Below the pieces are notes generated by a model. The model saw only the letters and a program-made list of their open reading frames with translations. It searched no databases and was not told the origin of the DNA. This document shows positions 44,814 to 54,926 of a DNA stretch of 64,000 bases, one piece after another (the first letter of the stretch is position 1; every line of letters starts with the position of its first letter). The position numbers were made by a program, and so were the translations under genes. The stretch spans positions 1,054,001 through 1,118,000 of the forward strand of contig CM057069.1 of NCBI GenBank assembly GCA_029945375.1, read 5' to 3'. The stretch is from Agaricus subrufescens. Taxonomy: Eukaryota; Basidiomycota; Agaricomycetes; Agaricales; Agaricaceae.

Positions 44814-47800
44814 AGGAGGTTATTGAGTTTCCTATATTTGGATAGAAGATCCTGTGCGTTCTCAAGGTTGGCTGCAGATTGCCACGGATCTCCTCTACTT
44901 TGTATTCTTCTTCATTGTTAATAATATCCGGGGGGGGTGGAGGTGGAGTCTTTTGACAGTTGAATTCGGGTTCGTTGAATTTGGTGAGAAGAGAGGAGTG
45001 GAAGACGTCGTGTATAGCCCAAGTTTCAGGTAATTTTAGACAGAAAGAGGTTTCTCCAATGGGTTCCAGAATTTCAAAGGGCCCATATCGTTTGTTGTCG
45101 AATTTTCCTGAAGGGTGGTTTGATCGTATGTTAGTCGCTTCAAGGAAAACCAGATCTCCTTTTGATAAGGGGTTCTTCTGTTGTTTCAGATTTCCACGTT
45201 CGGTCATGGTGGAGTTGTATTCTTCTAGAGCTGCTCGTGCTTCATTTCAGGTTTTTTCTAATTCTGCGGTGAAGTCGTTGGCCAGGGGGTTATCCGAGTT
45301 AATGGTTAGGTTTCCTTTCCACGGGTGGATACCATAAGTGAGGAAGAACGGGGTTTGCTTGGTTGCGGCGTGGGTTTTGTCGTTATATTGGAATTCCGTG
45401 GTGGAAAGCCATTTTGCCCAGTTGTTTTGTTTGTAATTGACAAAGTTTCGCAGGTAGGATTCGACTTCTTGGTTAATCCTTTCAGTTTGGCCGTCAGTTT
45501 GGGGGTGATAGGTGGTAGACAGATTTCTTTCGATTCCTAGGGTGGAGCATAATTCTTTCATGAATTTAGAGGCGAACTGGGGGCCTCTGTCACTAATGAT
45601 GCGCTTGGGTATTCTGTGTATGCGCCAGATGTCTTTCTTGTAAATTTTGGCTAGCTGTCTTGACGTGAGAGAAGTTTCGGTGGGAATGAGGTGGATCATT
45701 TTGGAGAAGTGGTCAACAATTACAAGTATGGCATCGTGGTCCTTGGATTTGGGTAGAGGGCCGATCATGTCTATGGATATTTCTTGCCATGGTGTTTCGG
45801 GGATGGGTAGGGGTTTGAGGGGTGTGTGACCGGGTTGTCGGTTGATCTTGTTTTTCTGGCATTCGGTACATCCTTTCACGAATCTTTTGATGTCCGTTTT
45901 GATTGTGGGCCACCAGAAGGTTCGTTTCACAAGTTCGAGCATGTGGTAGGACCCGGGGTGTCTGATATCAGGTGGGTCGTGGTGGTCCGAAAGTATGGAT
46001 TCTTGAAGTTTGGGTTCGTCTGGTACATAGATTTTTCCATTTCGGTAGATTAGACCGTTTTCTTCCCAGAATTGGTCAGGTCTCTTGTTTTTTTCTTGAA
46101 CAACACGGTTTTCTTGATATTTGGAGTTACTAATTTGTTTCAGGATGTCGGGGTCCGCGGAGATCGAGAAATTTCGATTTAGGAGCATGGTGGTTTCTAG
46201 TGAGGTGGGAATTTCGGATAAGGTTCATAAGATAATGCAGTCTTTGAACATCTCGATTTGGATTTCTTCCTCAGGGTTTTCGTGTCGGAAGAGTCTGGAT
46301 AGGATGTCGGCTTTGACGTTAGCTTTGCCGGGAATGTGTCGGAGTAAGTAGTCATATTCTTGAAGCATGAGATACCATCGGGCTTGGTGGGCATTTAGTT
46401 TTTGTGGTTCACGGAAGTATTTGAGATTTTCGTGGTCGGTCCAGATTTCGAATTGATGTTTGGCGTCTAGCAGGTAGTGTCTCCAGTTTTTGATTGCTTT
46501 GACTATGGCGAGAAGTTCTTTGTCGTAGATTTCATAGTTCTTTTCTGCGTCGGTGAGGGCCTTGGACATGAAGGCAACTGGGTGCCATTTCCCTTCTTGT
46601 TCTTGGGATAAGACTGCTCTGATTCCTACTTTGGATGCGTCGGTTTTGAGTCTGAATTTTCCTTCGTTGTCTGGTAGGGCTAGGACGGGTTCATTGGTGA
46701 TGGCGGTTTTGATGGCTTCGAAGGCGTTTTGTTCCTTGGTGGTCCATTTCCAGGGTTTTGGATTCTTACCTCCCTTCAAGGCATTGAGCGGTGCAGCAAG
46801 AGTGCTGAAGTCCTGAATAAATCGTCAGTAGAAGTTCGCGAAACCGATAAACCATTCGATGTCCTTTACGCAGGTCGGCGTTTTCCAGTTTCGAACTGAT
46901 TTGACCTTTTCGGTTTCCATGCTTGCTTGTCCGTCGCCTATGACCGTTCCAAGCATCGAGATTTTAGTTGCGTTAAATTCACATTTGGTTCGTTTGAAGC
47001 ATAGGTTGTTTTTGTCCGCTATTTTTAGGAATCGTAATGTTCGTTCTTCCAGTTCGGGGAGTGAGTCGGCAGGAATGGCGAAGTCGTCTATGTAGTTGAC
47101 AAGTGAGCCATCTTGGATCATTTCTCTGAAGATGGTGGTCATCCAGCGAGAGAAGGTGGCTGGCGAATTGCACATTCCAAAGAACATGACCGTTGGTTTG
47201 AAGAGTCCATGATTAGTGAGGATGGCGCCTTTCCATTCGTCTCCTTCCTTGATCCGTACATTGTTGTAACCCCAAATGATGTCGAGCTTGTTGAAATATT
47301 TGGCATGTTTCAATTTCCCGATGACTTCGCTGATTAGTGGTAAGGGGGTCTTATCTTTTATGGTAACCGTGTTAAGTTTGTGATAATCCTGGCACAGCCT
47401 TAGTGAGCCGTCCTTCTTGGGTACAAAGAAACACGGGGCAGCGTAGGGGCTTTTGGATGGTCGGATGCGTTTGGTGGCGAGATTCTCATCCAGGAATTTG
47501 TTGAGTTCGATTTCTTCCTTCGGAGTCATTTCGTAAACCTTTGCATCGATTTCGTTAGGGGCATCCAGCAGTAGGTTGACTTCGTGGTCCCATTGGGTTC
47601 GTTCTGGCAATTTGTCAAAGTTCTTTTTGTTGAAGAGGTGGGTGTATGGTCTCATGTATTCCGGTAGGTCGAGGGGGTTAGTCGGGTCGGGTTCTTTTTC
47701 CTCTTCGAAGTCTTCCCATTTGGTTTGGAGGCGTTGTAGGTGTTCCAGGAGTGAGAAGTTGGTGTGTTTGATCGAACACTCGGGTGGGCATCTTGAGAAG

Positions 47801-48153
47801 GTTACAGTTCCTCGGTTCCAGTCAATTTCCGGGTTGTGTTTGGTTAGCCAGTTGTGTCCGATAAAAAAATCTGCTGAGTCTAGTTCGGCTACTACTGCGT
47901 CGATGGTTTCTTGGTGTCCTTCTATGTTTAGGTCCAGGTTGACGAATTTGGTGATGGGTTCTTTTCTGCTTGGAGTTCTGTCGGCGTTGGTTGCCAGAAT
48001 GGGGTGGTCGAGTTTGTGGGTGGGAATTCTCTGTTTATGGACGGTTCGTTTGTCGATGCAAGTGTGGGTGCATCCAGAGTCGAGCATGGTCTTGGCTTGG
48101 AACGTTTCTCTGTTAGGTTTGGTGATTTCGGGTTTGAGTATTAACTCCTGCAC
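44773..48153 (-). pseudogene. pol: pol of the Ty3 element: protease, RT, RNase H, integrase, chromodomain remnant
   Basis: Protease: MLDSGCTHTCID (D-S-G active site). Reverse transcriptase: LCQDYHKLNTVTIKDKTPLP, FNKLDIIWGYNNVRI, MCNSPATFSRWM and the catalytic YIDD. RNase H: LKTDASKVGIRAVLSQEQEG, YDKELLAIVKAIKNWRHYL, WTDHENLKYF. Integrase: HHDPPDIRHPG near a zinc-binding region (CTECQ), ISIDMIGPLPKSKDH, IISDRGPQFASKFMKELC, YHPQTDGQTERINQEVE. A GPY/F-like module follows (KRYGPFEILEPIG). The chromodomain is broken: EEYKVEEI is joined to DPWQSAANLENAQDLLSKY in another frame, the middle missing. TGA codons interrupt the RT/RNase H and RNase H/integrase joints. Confidence 0.92.
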
Positions 48154-48224
48154 TCCTAGTCATTTCTGAGGACAAACATATTGATTTCTCATACGGCTAG
48201 ATACATTGGTTCACGAGTTCGTGC

Positions 48225-49355
48225 CTACTCCGAACCTTTGGGAAAATCCTGTTGGGTTTCTTCGGCAGTTCCTTCTTCTCCGGTGGTGATGGTGCAGATC
48301 TTGGTTTGCTTTTTGGGGCTTTGGCAGACTTTGGTGATGTGGCCCAGTTTGCCACAATTATAGCATTCGATGTTGGATCTAAATCCTTGGTTTCGGCATT
48401 CCTTCTTTATGTGGCCAAATTTGCCGCATTTGAGACATTTGGGTTTGCCGTTGGCGTCCCATTCTAACTTCCTGGCTCCAATTTCCATGGGTTGTCCGCT
48501 TCCTCCGTAAGTGACTCCGGTAGTGGTGCGATGGTCGTTTCATCGTCTTTCTGTGTCTTCCCATCCTTTCCCAACAGATCCGATGGCAGCGACCCATCCT
48601 TTGAGGGAGGTGGGAATGGCATTCGGGGGGTAACCTAAGATGGTGTGGATTACATCTGATCTGGTGTGTTGTTTCAGGAGGTAGAGCACGTGGTCTTTGC
48701 TAGATTGGGATTGGCTGACAAGGGCGACAAATTTGACAAGGAAGTCATTGGTGTGGAGGTTTCCTTGTTTGAAGGATTCGATCTTGTCTTTAGCGATCTG
48801 CTGTTCGTTTCCAGGTGAGAAGGCGTCTACGATTTCTTTGGCAAAAACCTTCCAGTCTGCGGTATCATCTCCTTTGATGATCTTATCTTCCCATTTCTTG
48901 GCAAACCATCCTGGGATTTCCCCTCTCAGGCAGTTGGTGACAAGGAGTATCTTTGAATCTGCGTCTTTGTATTTGCTAAATTTGAGGAAATTTTCCATTC
49001 CTCTCCACCAGTCATTAAACTTGTTCCTATCTCCATGGAAAAATTCTGGTTCCATGACATCATTGTGGTTGATTGTATTGGTAGATTTGGTTTCAGTGTT
49101 GTTGGTCGCCATTTCTCTCAGTTCTAGTTCTTCGAGTTCTTTTGCTAGTCGGTTTAGGTCTTCGTCGAGTGGTGTGTTCTTTGGTATTTGTTCTGGGTCT
49201 GGTTCTTCTGGTTCCTGTTCGTCGTTTTCGGATGGGGGTTCTGTTTCTTGGTCTTCCTCGTGTCTGAGGGCTTCATATCTGTTTCCGTTTCGGTGTCCTT
49301 CGAAGAAAACTGTTTCAAAATTGATTCTGAATAGTTCTGTGTCGTTTATGCTCAT
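48225..49355 (-). pseudogene. gag: gag of the Ty3 element (capsid plus two zinc knuckles)
   Basis: Starts at ATG 49,355 with an acidic N-terminal region, then a capsid-like segment (FHGDRNKFNDWWRGMENFLK; FAKKWEDKIIKGDD; DAFSPGNEQQIAKDKIESFK) typical of retrotransposon Gag. Two CCHC knuckles follow: CLKCGKFGHIKKEC and CYNCGKLGHITKVC. One in-frame TGA near 48,540 splits the frame; the second copy of this element has a TGA at the neighbouring Arg codon instead, so both probably derive from CGA-CGA. The gag frame ends at 48,225, where it overlaps the open pol frame (-1) near a T4-C3-A3 run. Confidence 0.88.
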
Positions 49356-49413
49356 ATACTGAGCTTGTCGTGGTTTCCTGCCTCAATGACTAGAGGTCTT
49401 TCTGCAAGGTGAG

Positions 49414-49433
49414 CTTTACGACGCTTTACCAAA
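49414..49433 (-). promoter_or_regulatory. primer-binding region, probably self-primed (Tf1-like)
   Basis: In sense the bases after the 5' LTR read TTTGGTAAAGCGTCGTAAAG. Twelve of these (TTGGTAAAGCGT) are the exact complement of ACGCTTTACCAA inside the LTR, which would be the 5' end of the transcript. A tRNA primer is not excluded, since TGG also begins two bases after the LTR. Confidence 0.6.
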
Positions 49434-49725
49434 TGTTACGACCTTATAGCGATTAGCTCAGGTTGCAACTTAAGGCAAAGACTTGAGAGCGATAAGGGAA
49501 TATAGCGAGTTGGTAAAGTGTAAGGAAATACAGAGTATAACTATGCTACTTATAGAGGAGTCGACTACCTAATAATAGAAGTGGAAAGCGGGCTGAGTAA
49601 GTATCCCCAAGGAGTCTGACTAATGATGAGAACAAGTACACAAGATAGGTAAGGCGAGCATATGGGTGTGGAGCAGTAGCACATGGACCTGGGTCAGGGG
49701 ACGGTAACAAGAATAGATCGTAACA
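49434..49725 (-). repeat. 5' LTR of the Ty3 element
   Basis: 292 bp, same ends as the left LTR. In sense orientation a TATAAG motif (49,554-49,549) lies 33 nt before a predicted transcription start near 49,521, leaving about 88 nt of R-U5. Confidence 0.95.
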
Positions 49726-49730
49726 ATGAC

Positions 49731-50366
49731 CTTTAGGAGGCCAGCCTCTGTGCAGAGTTTGAAGTTGAGTGAGGGGGGTGGATGTGTTGTCAGGCATTGA
49801 GACAATGGTGATAGAAGCAGGGATAGCAGACAATGATTTGTCAGCAACAAAAGTTGTGGGTGTTTTGACAATGGGGTCTTTTTATTTTTATTCTAAACAA
49901 TCATAATTTTATATACCAGTGCTCAGATGTAGTCCAGTCCTACATACATGCCTGTACATAGAGTTGACTAAGCAGAGACATAACCCAGAACAAAGGGAAA
50001 CCATAACCCAAGACTACATAAAGCCTCACACTGAAGATACAACATCTGTAAGTAATGAAACTAACAGGTGTCTAACCAATAGCACCAAGATGAAAATGGA
50101 AATCATAATACAAATCTCACACCAAATTTGTGGCCCCCACCCAATCAGTCCCTAGCACCCTCCCAGGCCCAAGTCCAGCTTCTCCACATCCCAGCTATCC
50201 CAGAAACCATGCCACTGGGGGAGTGTCATCCCAGAGCCCTGAGGTTTTACCCTCCATAAATGCACACTGTTCTATCTGCCAGAAGTGTGTTGGGGAATAC
50301 ACACTTACCCTGGCAGCATTGGAAGACACACTGCCCCCAGGCCCCAGTCACCCATTGAGATACTTA
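49731..50366. other. repeat-rich DNA between LTR elements
   Basis: Pre-insertion sequence of the Ty3 element. Low CpG, short ORFs only. I see no recognisable domain. Confidence 0.5.
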
Positions 50367-50663
50367 TGTTACAACCTTATAGTGATTAGCTCAGGTTGCA
50401 ACTTAAGGCAAAGACTTGAGGGCGATAAGGGAATATAGTGAGTTGGTAAAGTGTAAGGAATACAGAGTATAACTACACTAATTATAGAAGAGTCGACTAC
50501 CTAATAATAGAAGAAGAAGTTGGGCTGAGTAAGTATACCCAAGGAGTCTGACTAACAATGGGAACAAGTACACAAATCAGGAAGTAGTAACATGTGGGCA
50601 TGGAGTAGTAGCATATAGTCCTGGGTCAGGGAATCCAATCAATAACAGAAATAGATTGTAACA
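50367..50663 (-). mobile_element. solo LTR of the same Ty3 family
   Basis: About 297 bp, aligning end to end with the 292-bp LTRs (TGTTACAACC...TTGTAACA), flanked by ACTTA on both sides (50,362-50,366 and 50,664-50,668). More diverged, and many CpG sites of the full element are TpG or CpA here. Confidence 0.92.
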
Positions 50664-50729
50664 ACTTACTGGGAATCCACCTCAGAACCTTCCAAGGGAA
50701 CCCCAAGAGAGCAGGGCCTGAACAAGCAC

Positions 50730-51503
50730 TCACCACCTTTGCATCTTGGCTGGAACTGAGTCCAATGAGAACATCCATGAATTTTTGTCAATGTAATCAT
50801 GGAGAGAACCAGGTGTCTGAGGAACCCCTGTAAAGTTCCTAGGCACTGAAGTGCAAGTGCAATCCTGCAAGAGATGAGCCCAGGACTGAAAGGCTCCACT
50901 GCCACAGTACTCACAATCAAGGTGCCCCTCTAAGATGGAGCATTGGCAAAACTCCCCTATTGGGCAGTGACCCAAGATAAGACAGCATGCATGGGCAAAT
51001 AGCCTCACATTATGCCCAAATTCAGCAGTCCACAGGCCACCCTCACCTAAGTGGGAGGGCTTAAGCAGACACATCTTGGAGTTGTGATACCCTGGGTTTT
51101 CTTCCAAGAGTTTGAAGAACTCATGGCCACAATAGCTCAGATCTGAAAACATATGCTTTTAGTTCCAAAGGTATAAGTCTGTGGCCTCCCACCTGACCAA
51201 ATGAAGGGTGGTCCTGGAGGAGTCCAAAACTGCCCTGTGAAATGCAACCTCCTTGCAGAAGTTATGTGCCTCCTTGTGAATGTCCCACTTAAGGGAACTA
51301 CACACCTGGATGAAAATAAGCTTGGCATCTGGGTTTGTGGAGAACCAGTACTGTAAAAGTGAGCAGAGCACCAGGGAGTGACCCTGGCTGCTATGCAGTG
51401 TGCAGTCAAGCACCACCCAGGCCATAGAAATGGAATCCATGAATGGCACAATAGTAGAGGTGTTGGAAGTGCTGATATCCTTAGAAATCCCCCACCAGAT
51501 CAC
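50730..51503 (-). pseudogene. LINE-type (non-LTR) polymerase C-terminal fragment
   Basis: Two overlapping minus-strand reading frames. The upstream one (51,503-51,137) resembles the RNase H and post-RNase H part of basidiomycete LINE polyproteins (DCTLHSSQGHSLVLCSLLQY; SSLKWDIHKEAHNF). The downstream one (51,152-50,730) has GHCPIGEFCQ followed by CEYCGSGAF and WAHLLQDC, matching the C-terminal C-x2-C...H-x4-C zinc motif of such elements. The change of frame and short length show decay. The reverse-transcriptase core is absent. Family assignment is by pattern only. Confidence 0.55.
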
Positions 51504-52085
51504 AGCAAGCTCTGCATCTGTAGATGTGGCCTGCCCCTCCAGGTGCTAGAAAGCACCAATGCACCTTCATCCCCCAATAAACCAGAGAAGCCACAATGGC
51601 CTCCCTACACTGTTATAGTGATCATATCTCAGCCCTAAGCTAGGGCATTATGTTGTAGGAAATGCTCAGATTACCTAAGCACAACAAAGGATCCCCTTCA
51701 ATGATTAATATCTCGGAGTACCCAAATATGCAAAGCAACTTAGAGCTAGAGAGCAATATCAAAGATATAAAGCAATTAAGGCTTAATTTTACTTCTAGAC
51801 TTTAGTTAGAGAAAAGGCTCTATATTCAAGCCTCCACCTAACCAAGTAGAAATGTTGGGGAGTTTCTACATGGCCAAGTCAACATCTTATATACTACATG
51901 ACTCTATCTATTAACAACTTTGATCCTAAGAAGCTTTATCCTTAATGAATGATCCTCAGGCCAAGAACCATGGCTTGAGACTGAGATACAGTAACAGACA
52001 ATCAAACTTGACAACAAATTTGCAATTGATTTATGCCTTCTACAAACACTTGAAATCAATTGTAGAATAGATTAAACAATGTATA
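51504..52085. other. repeat-like AT-rich DNA, no gene
   Basis: Contains TGTTGTAGGAAATGCTCAG near 51,651, which resembles the start of a copia-type LTR. I could not find a matching end or target duplication, so it is not called. Confidence 0.4.
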
Positions 52086-53665
52086 CAGGGGGCAACAAAA
52101 CCTTTCCAATGTTTTGTATATTTGTAAAGAACATGCTATAGCAGCCCAAATAAATTGTGTGAAATCATGAAAATATACAGGAAGGTACATCAGCATCTTG
52201 TTTGTATGTATGTACAATTCTGTGGCTGTGCTTTGAATTTAAGCTTAGTTTCAAGAGGGTTTAAGATTGAGGACCATTGGAAAAGTTTTGTTGCTACTCA
52301 TTTCAAAGACAGAAAAGGCTAATTGTTGGAGCTTGCAATGATGTTTGTCAGCTGAAAATGTTACATAATGATATTCTCAAGTTGCTTTCACTATCCTGTG
52401 ACATGTTACACCTGTTATGTCACACCAAACCCCCTGTAATCTGGAAAATAGTCTAAGTCTCCTACTGCTTGAAACTTTGAAGCCTTCTCATCTAGTACCA
52501 AGATTAAAGTTGCTTACTTGTGTGCAAATTAGCTATTTATTATTCAAAAGTATGTGCATGACATCTTGGGGCTATTCTCTTGATCATTTCCAGTGTATTT
52601 GTACCATTTTTCACCAGAAAACACAATTTTTTCTTTTTTTATGTCAAATTTTGAAAGCTGCTTGGATGTTAATATCTCAAATTTACTTTCAAAACATGAG
52701 GATTTACTCTATATATAATATCCATAGCAATTTCAATTCAGCTACTGAGTGTACAGTTGCAGATAACTGTATTACCTCTTGTAAATTACTTTATCTCTAT
52801 ATGCCATTTTGATTTAGCCTTTCTCTTCTTATTCTTACTATTGAACTGTTTTGACTTTGTTAAAAAGTACTTAGTCTAGTATATTTGGCCTATGACATGA
52901 TTATTTAGTCCATCAAAACTTGTTTTTCATAAGTCCACACATGTACCCCTGATTCTATCATGTTATGCTAACATTGCAAGCTGTTTCCAGATACATTAAA
53001 ACATTTGACTACACTTTAGGGGTAACAAAATTAAAGATTAGAAGACTAGAGACTCCTATAGTAAATTTTAGAATGAGAACCACCTAGGAATCCAGAGATT
53101 TGTGATCAAAAAGTAGATGATATAATATTTTAATACAACTATACATTGAAAAACATCCACAAAAACAGCTGAAATTGTCTCTAATCAAATCATATAAGTG
53201 TCCTTATGTTCCAAGCTAACTTTTTCTGAGACCAGATACATAATTATCACTAAAAATATTTGATTAATTAACAATTTCTTATATAATAATCAAGTAAATG
53301 TTTTTCAAATATTGGAAGTGGTTTGGTGTGACATAACAAGTGTGACATGTCACAGGATAGTGAAAGCAACTTGAGAATATCATTATGTAACATTTTCAGC
53401 TGACAAACATCATTGCAAGCTCCAACAATTAGCCTTTTCTGTCTTTGAAATGAGTAGCAACAAAACCTTTCCAATGGTCCTCAATCTTAAACCCTCTTGA
53501 AACTAAACTTAAATTTGAAGCACAGTCACAGAATTGTACATACATGCAAACAAGATGCTGATGTACCTTCCTGTATATTTTCATGATTTCACACAATTTA
53601 TTTGGACTGCTATAGCATGTTCTTTACAAATATACAAAACATTGGAAAGGTTTTGTTGCCCACTG
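52086..53665. mobile_element. Tc1/mariner-like non-autonomous element with ~350-bp inverted repeats
   Basis: 1,580 bp flanked by TA on both sides. The left end reads CAGGGGGCAACAAAACC; the right end, inverted, reads CAGTGGGCAACAAAACC. The inverted repeats continue for about 350 bp (52,086 to about 52,435 and about 53,312 to 53,665), with only scattered differences, mostly single bases. The 0.87-kb interior is AT-rich and has no transposase motif. TA duplication and CAGT ends are typical of Tc1/mariner. Confidence 0.8.
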
Positions 53666-54926
53666 TATAGTGATAGCAAGAGAAATCAATGAGCCAATTC
53701 CTTGAAATTCTGGTTTTGGTTTTTTGACCCCAAAAATTTGGCCAGGTACAAAAAAAAGGCCAGAAATCTGGAAAAATTGTGCAATTGATTCCTTTCATTG
53801 AGTACTGTTTAATATTACTCAGATGGGGACAAATGAGTGAGTTTTTTGGCTGCAAAAAAATAAGCCATCAAAGATGATGTATGACCTGTAGAAACCCCAG
53901 TAGCAACCACATACTCGTTTTTTATGCCATGTCAAATAAGGAATGGCATACCTACAATACCAGTGGGCTTAGAAAGCAAAAAGCAAAGCCCACCAATGCT
54001 ACAGATCCTTCCCAAATCCACTCTGCTACTGAATCTAATGATGGCACTGATGAAACTGCAATGACATAGTAGTCCCATACATACATTACTAGCCAGCCTC
54101 AAAACCAACTTCAAGGCAGAGAAAGAGTCAGAAAATGAGTTTGGTGGACAGGAAGATGGTATGGTTGAGTGGGATAGTGGGCAGAAGATCAATGAACATT
54201 GTGGAAGTGACAGGTTACAGGTGGAGATGATAAGGCTGGCAGTACAGCTAGGAGATGACCCTTGAGATGAAGGCTGGATTCCTCCAAGACTTTGAGCCCA
54301 ATGAGCATGGCAACAAAAAGAAAAGAGAGATAAGTCAAAAAATAGTGACTTGCATATTACTGACTCACCACACATTCTAGAACATTCCAAAGAATCTAAA
54401 AAGGGACCAGATGTTGGAAGTAAATCTGGATGCACTCAGCATTGTTATTGTAAACTGTTGAAAGATCAGACAACCCTCACTGTGGGATTTGTGACTGTCA
54501 AAAAACAATCTGAATCCCATGTCAAACCCAGTCCCAGGTCATCTGTTCAAGTGCAACAAACAGCTGTTTCACCCCCTCAGAAGCAACAACATGAATCAAA
54601 TTCAAGTGTCAACACCACCAACAATCCTGACCATGAAGCAGTGTCAACAAATAATGATACACTGGCAGTTGATGCCTAGTGAAGACTTGCTCAGGCCAAA
54701 TTGTGTGACGTGACTTGATTTCGATTAGATCAATCAGAATCGTCCATGATCGACTATGTCCCTCATGTACACTGATTCTCGCCCCATTGTGATTAACATT
54801 ATCTCATCAGGGACTTTGATGTGACTACAGTGTTACTTTGAGTGACCATCCTGCTTTGTCCTTGTCTTTGTCGTGTAATAGACATCGTTCACCACTTTTT
54901 TGCTCGAGTTCCTTCCCCTACCAAGC
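53666..54926. other. TE-derived DNA with short ORFs upstream of the Plavaka gene
   Basis: Two short plus-strand ORFs (53,881-54,069; 54,350-54,679), Ser/Thr/Gln-rich, without recognised domains. They may be remnants of the Plavaka element's 5' part or of another insertion. No terminal repeats found. Confidence 0.45.

Larger units (their letters stand above)
42957..49725 (-). mobile_element. complete Ty3/gypsy (chromovirus-type) LTR retrotransposon
   Basis: 6,769 bp bounded by two 292-bp LTRs and flanked by the 5-bp duplication ATGAC (42,952-42,956 and 49,726-49,730). In sense order (right to left): 5' LTR, primer-binding region, gag, protease, reverse transcriptase, RNase H, integrase, chromodomain remnant, two extra ORFs, a purine-rich tract, 3' LTR. 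Protease-RT-RH-integrase order defines Ty3/gypsy. The gag and pol frames differ (pol lies -1 relative to gag). Several in-frame TGA codons make this copy non-autonomous, most of them at former CGA positions. Confidence 0.95.

Noticed and set aside
51651..52040. Possible copia-type solo LTR starting TGTTGTAGGAAATGCTCAG
   Set aside because: No CA end followed by a copy of the preceding CATTA was found, so boundaries cannot be supported.
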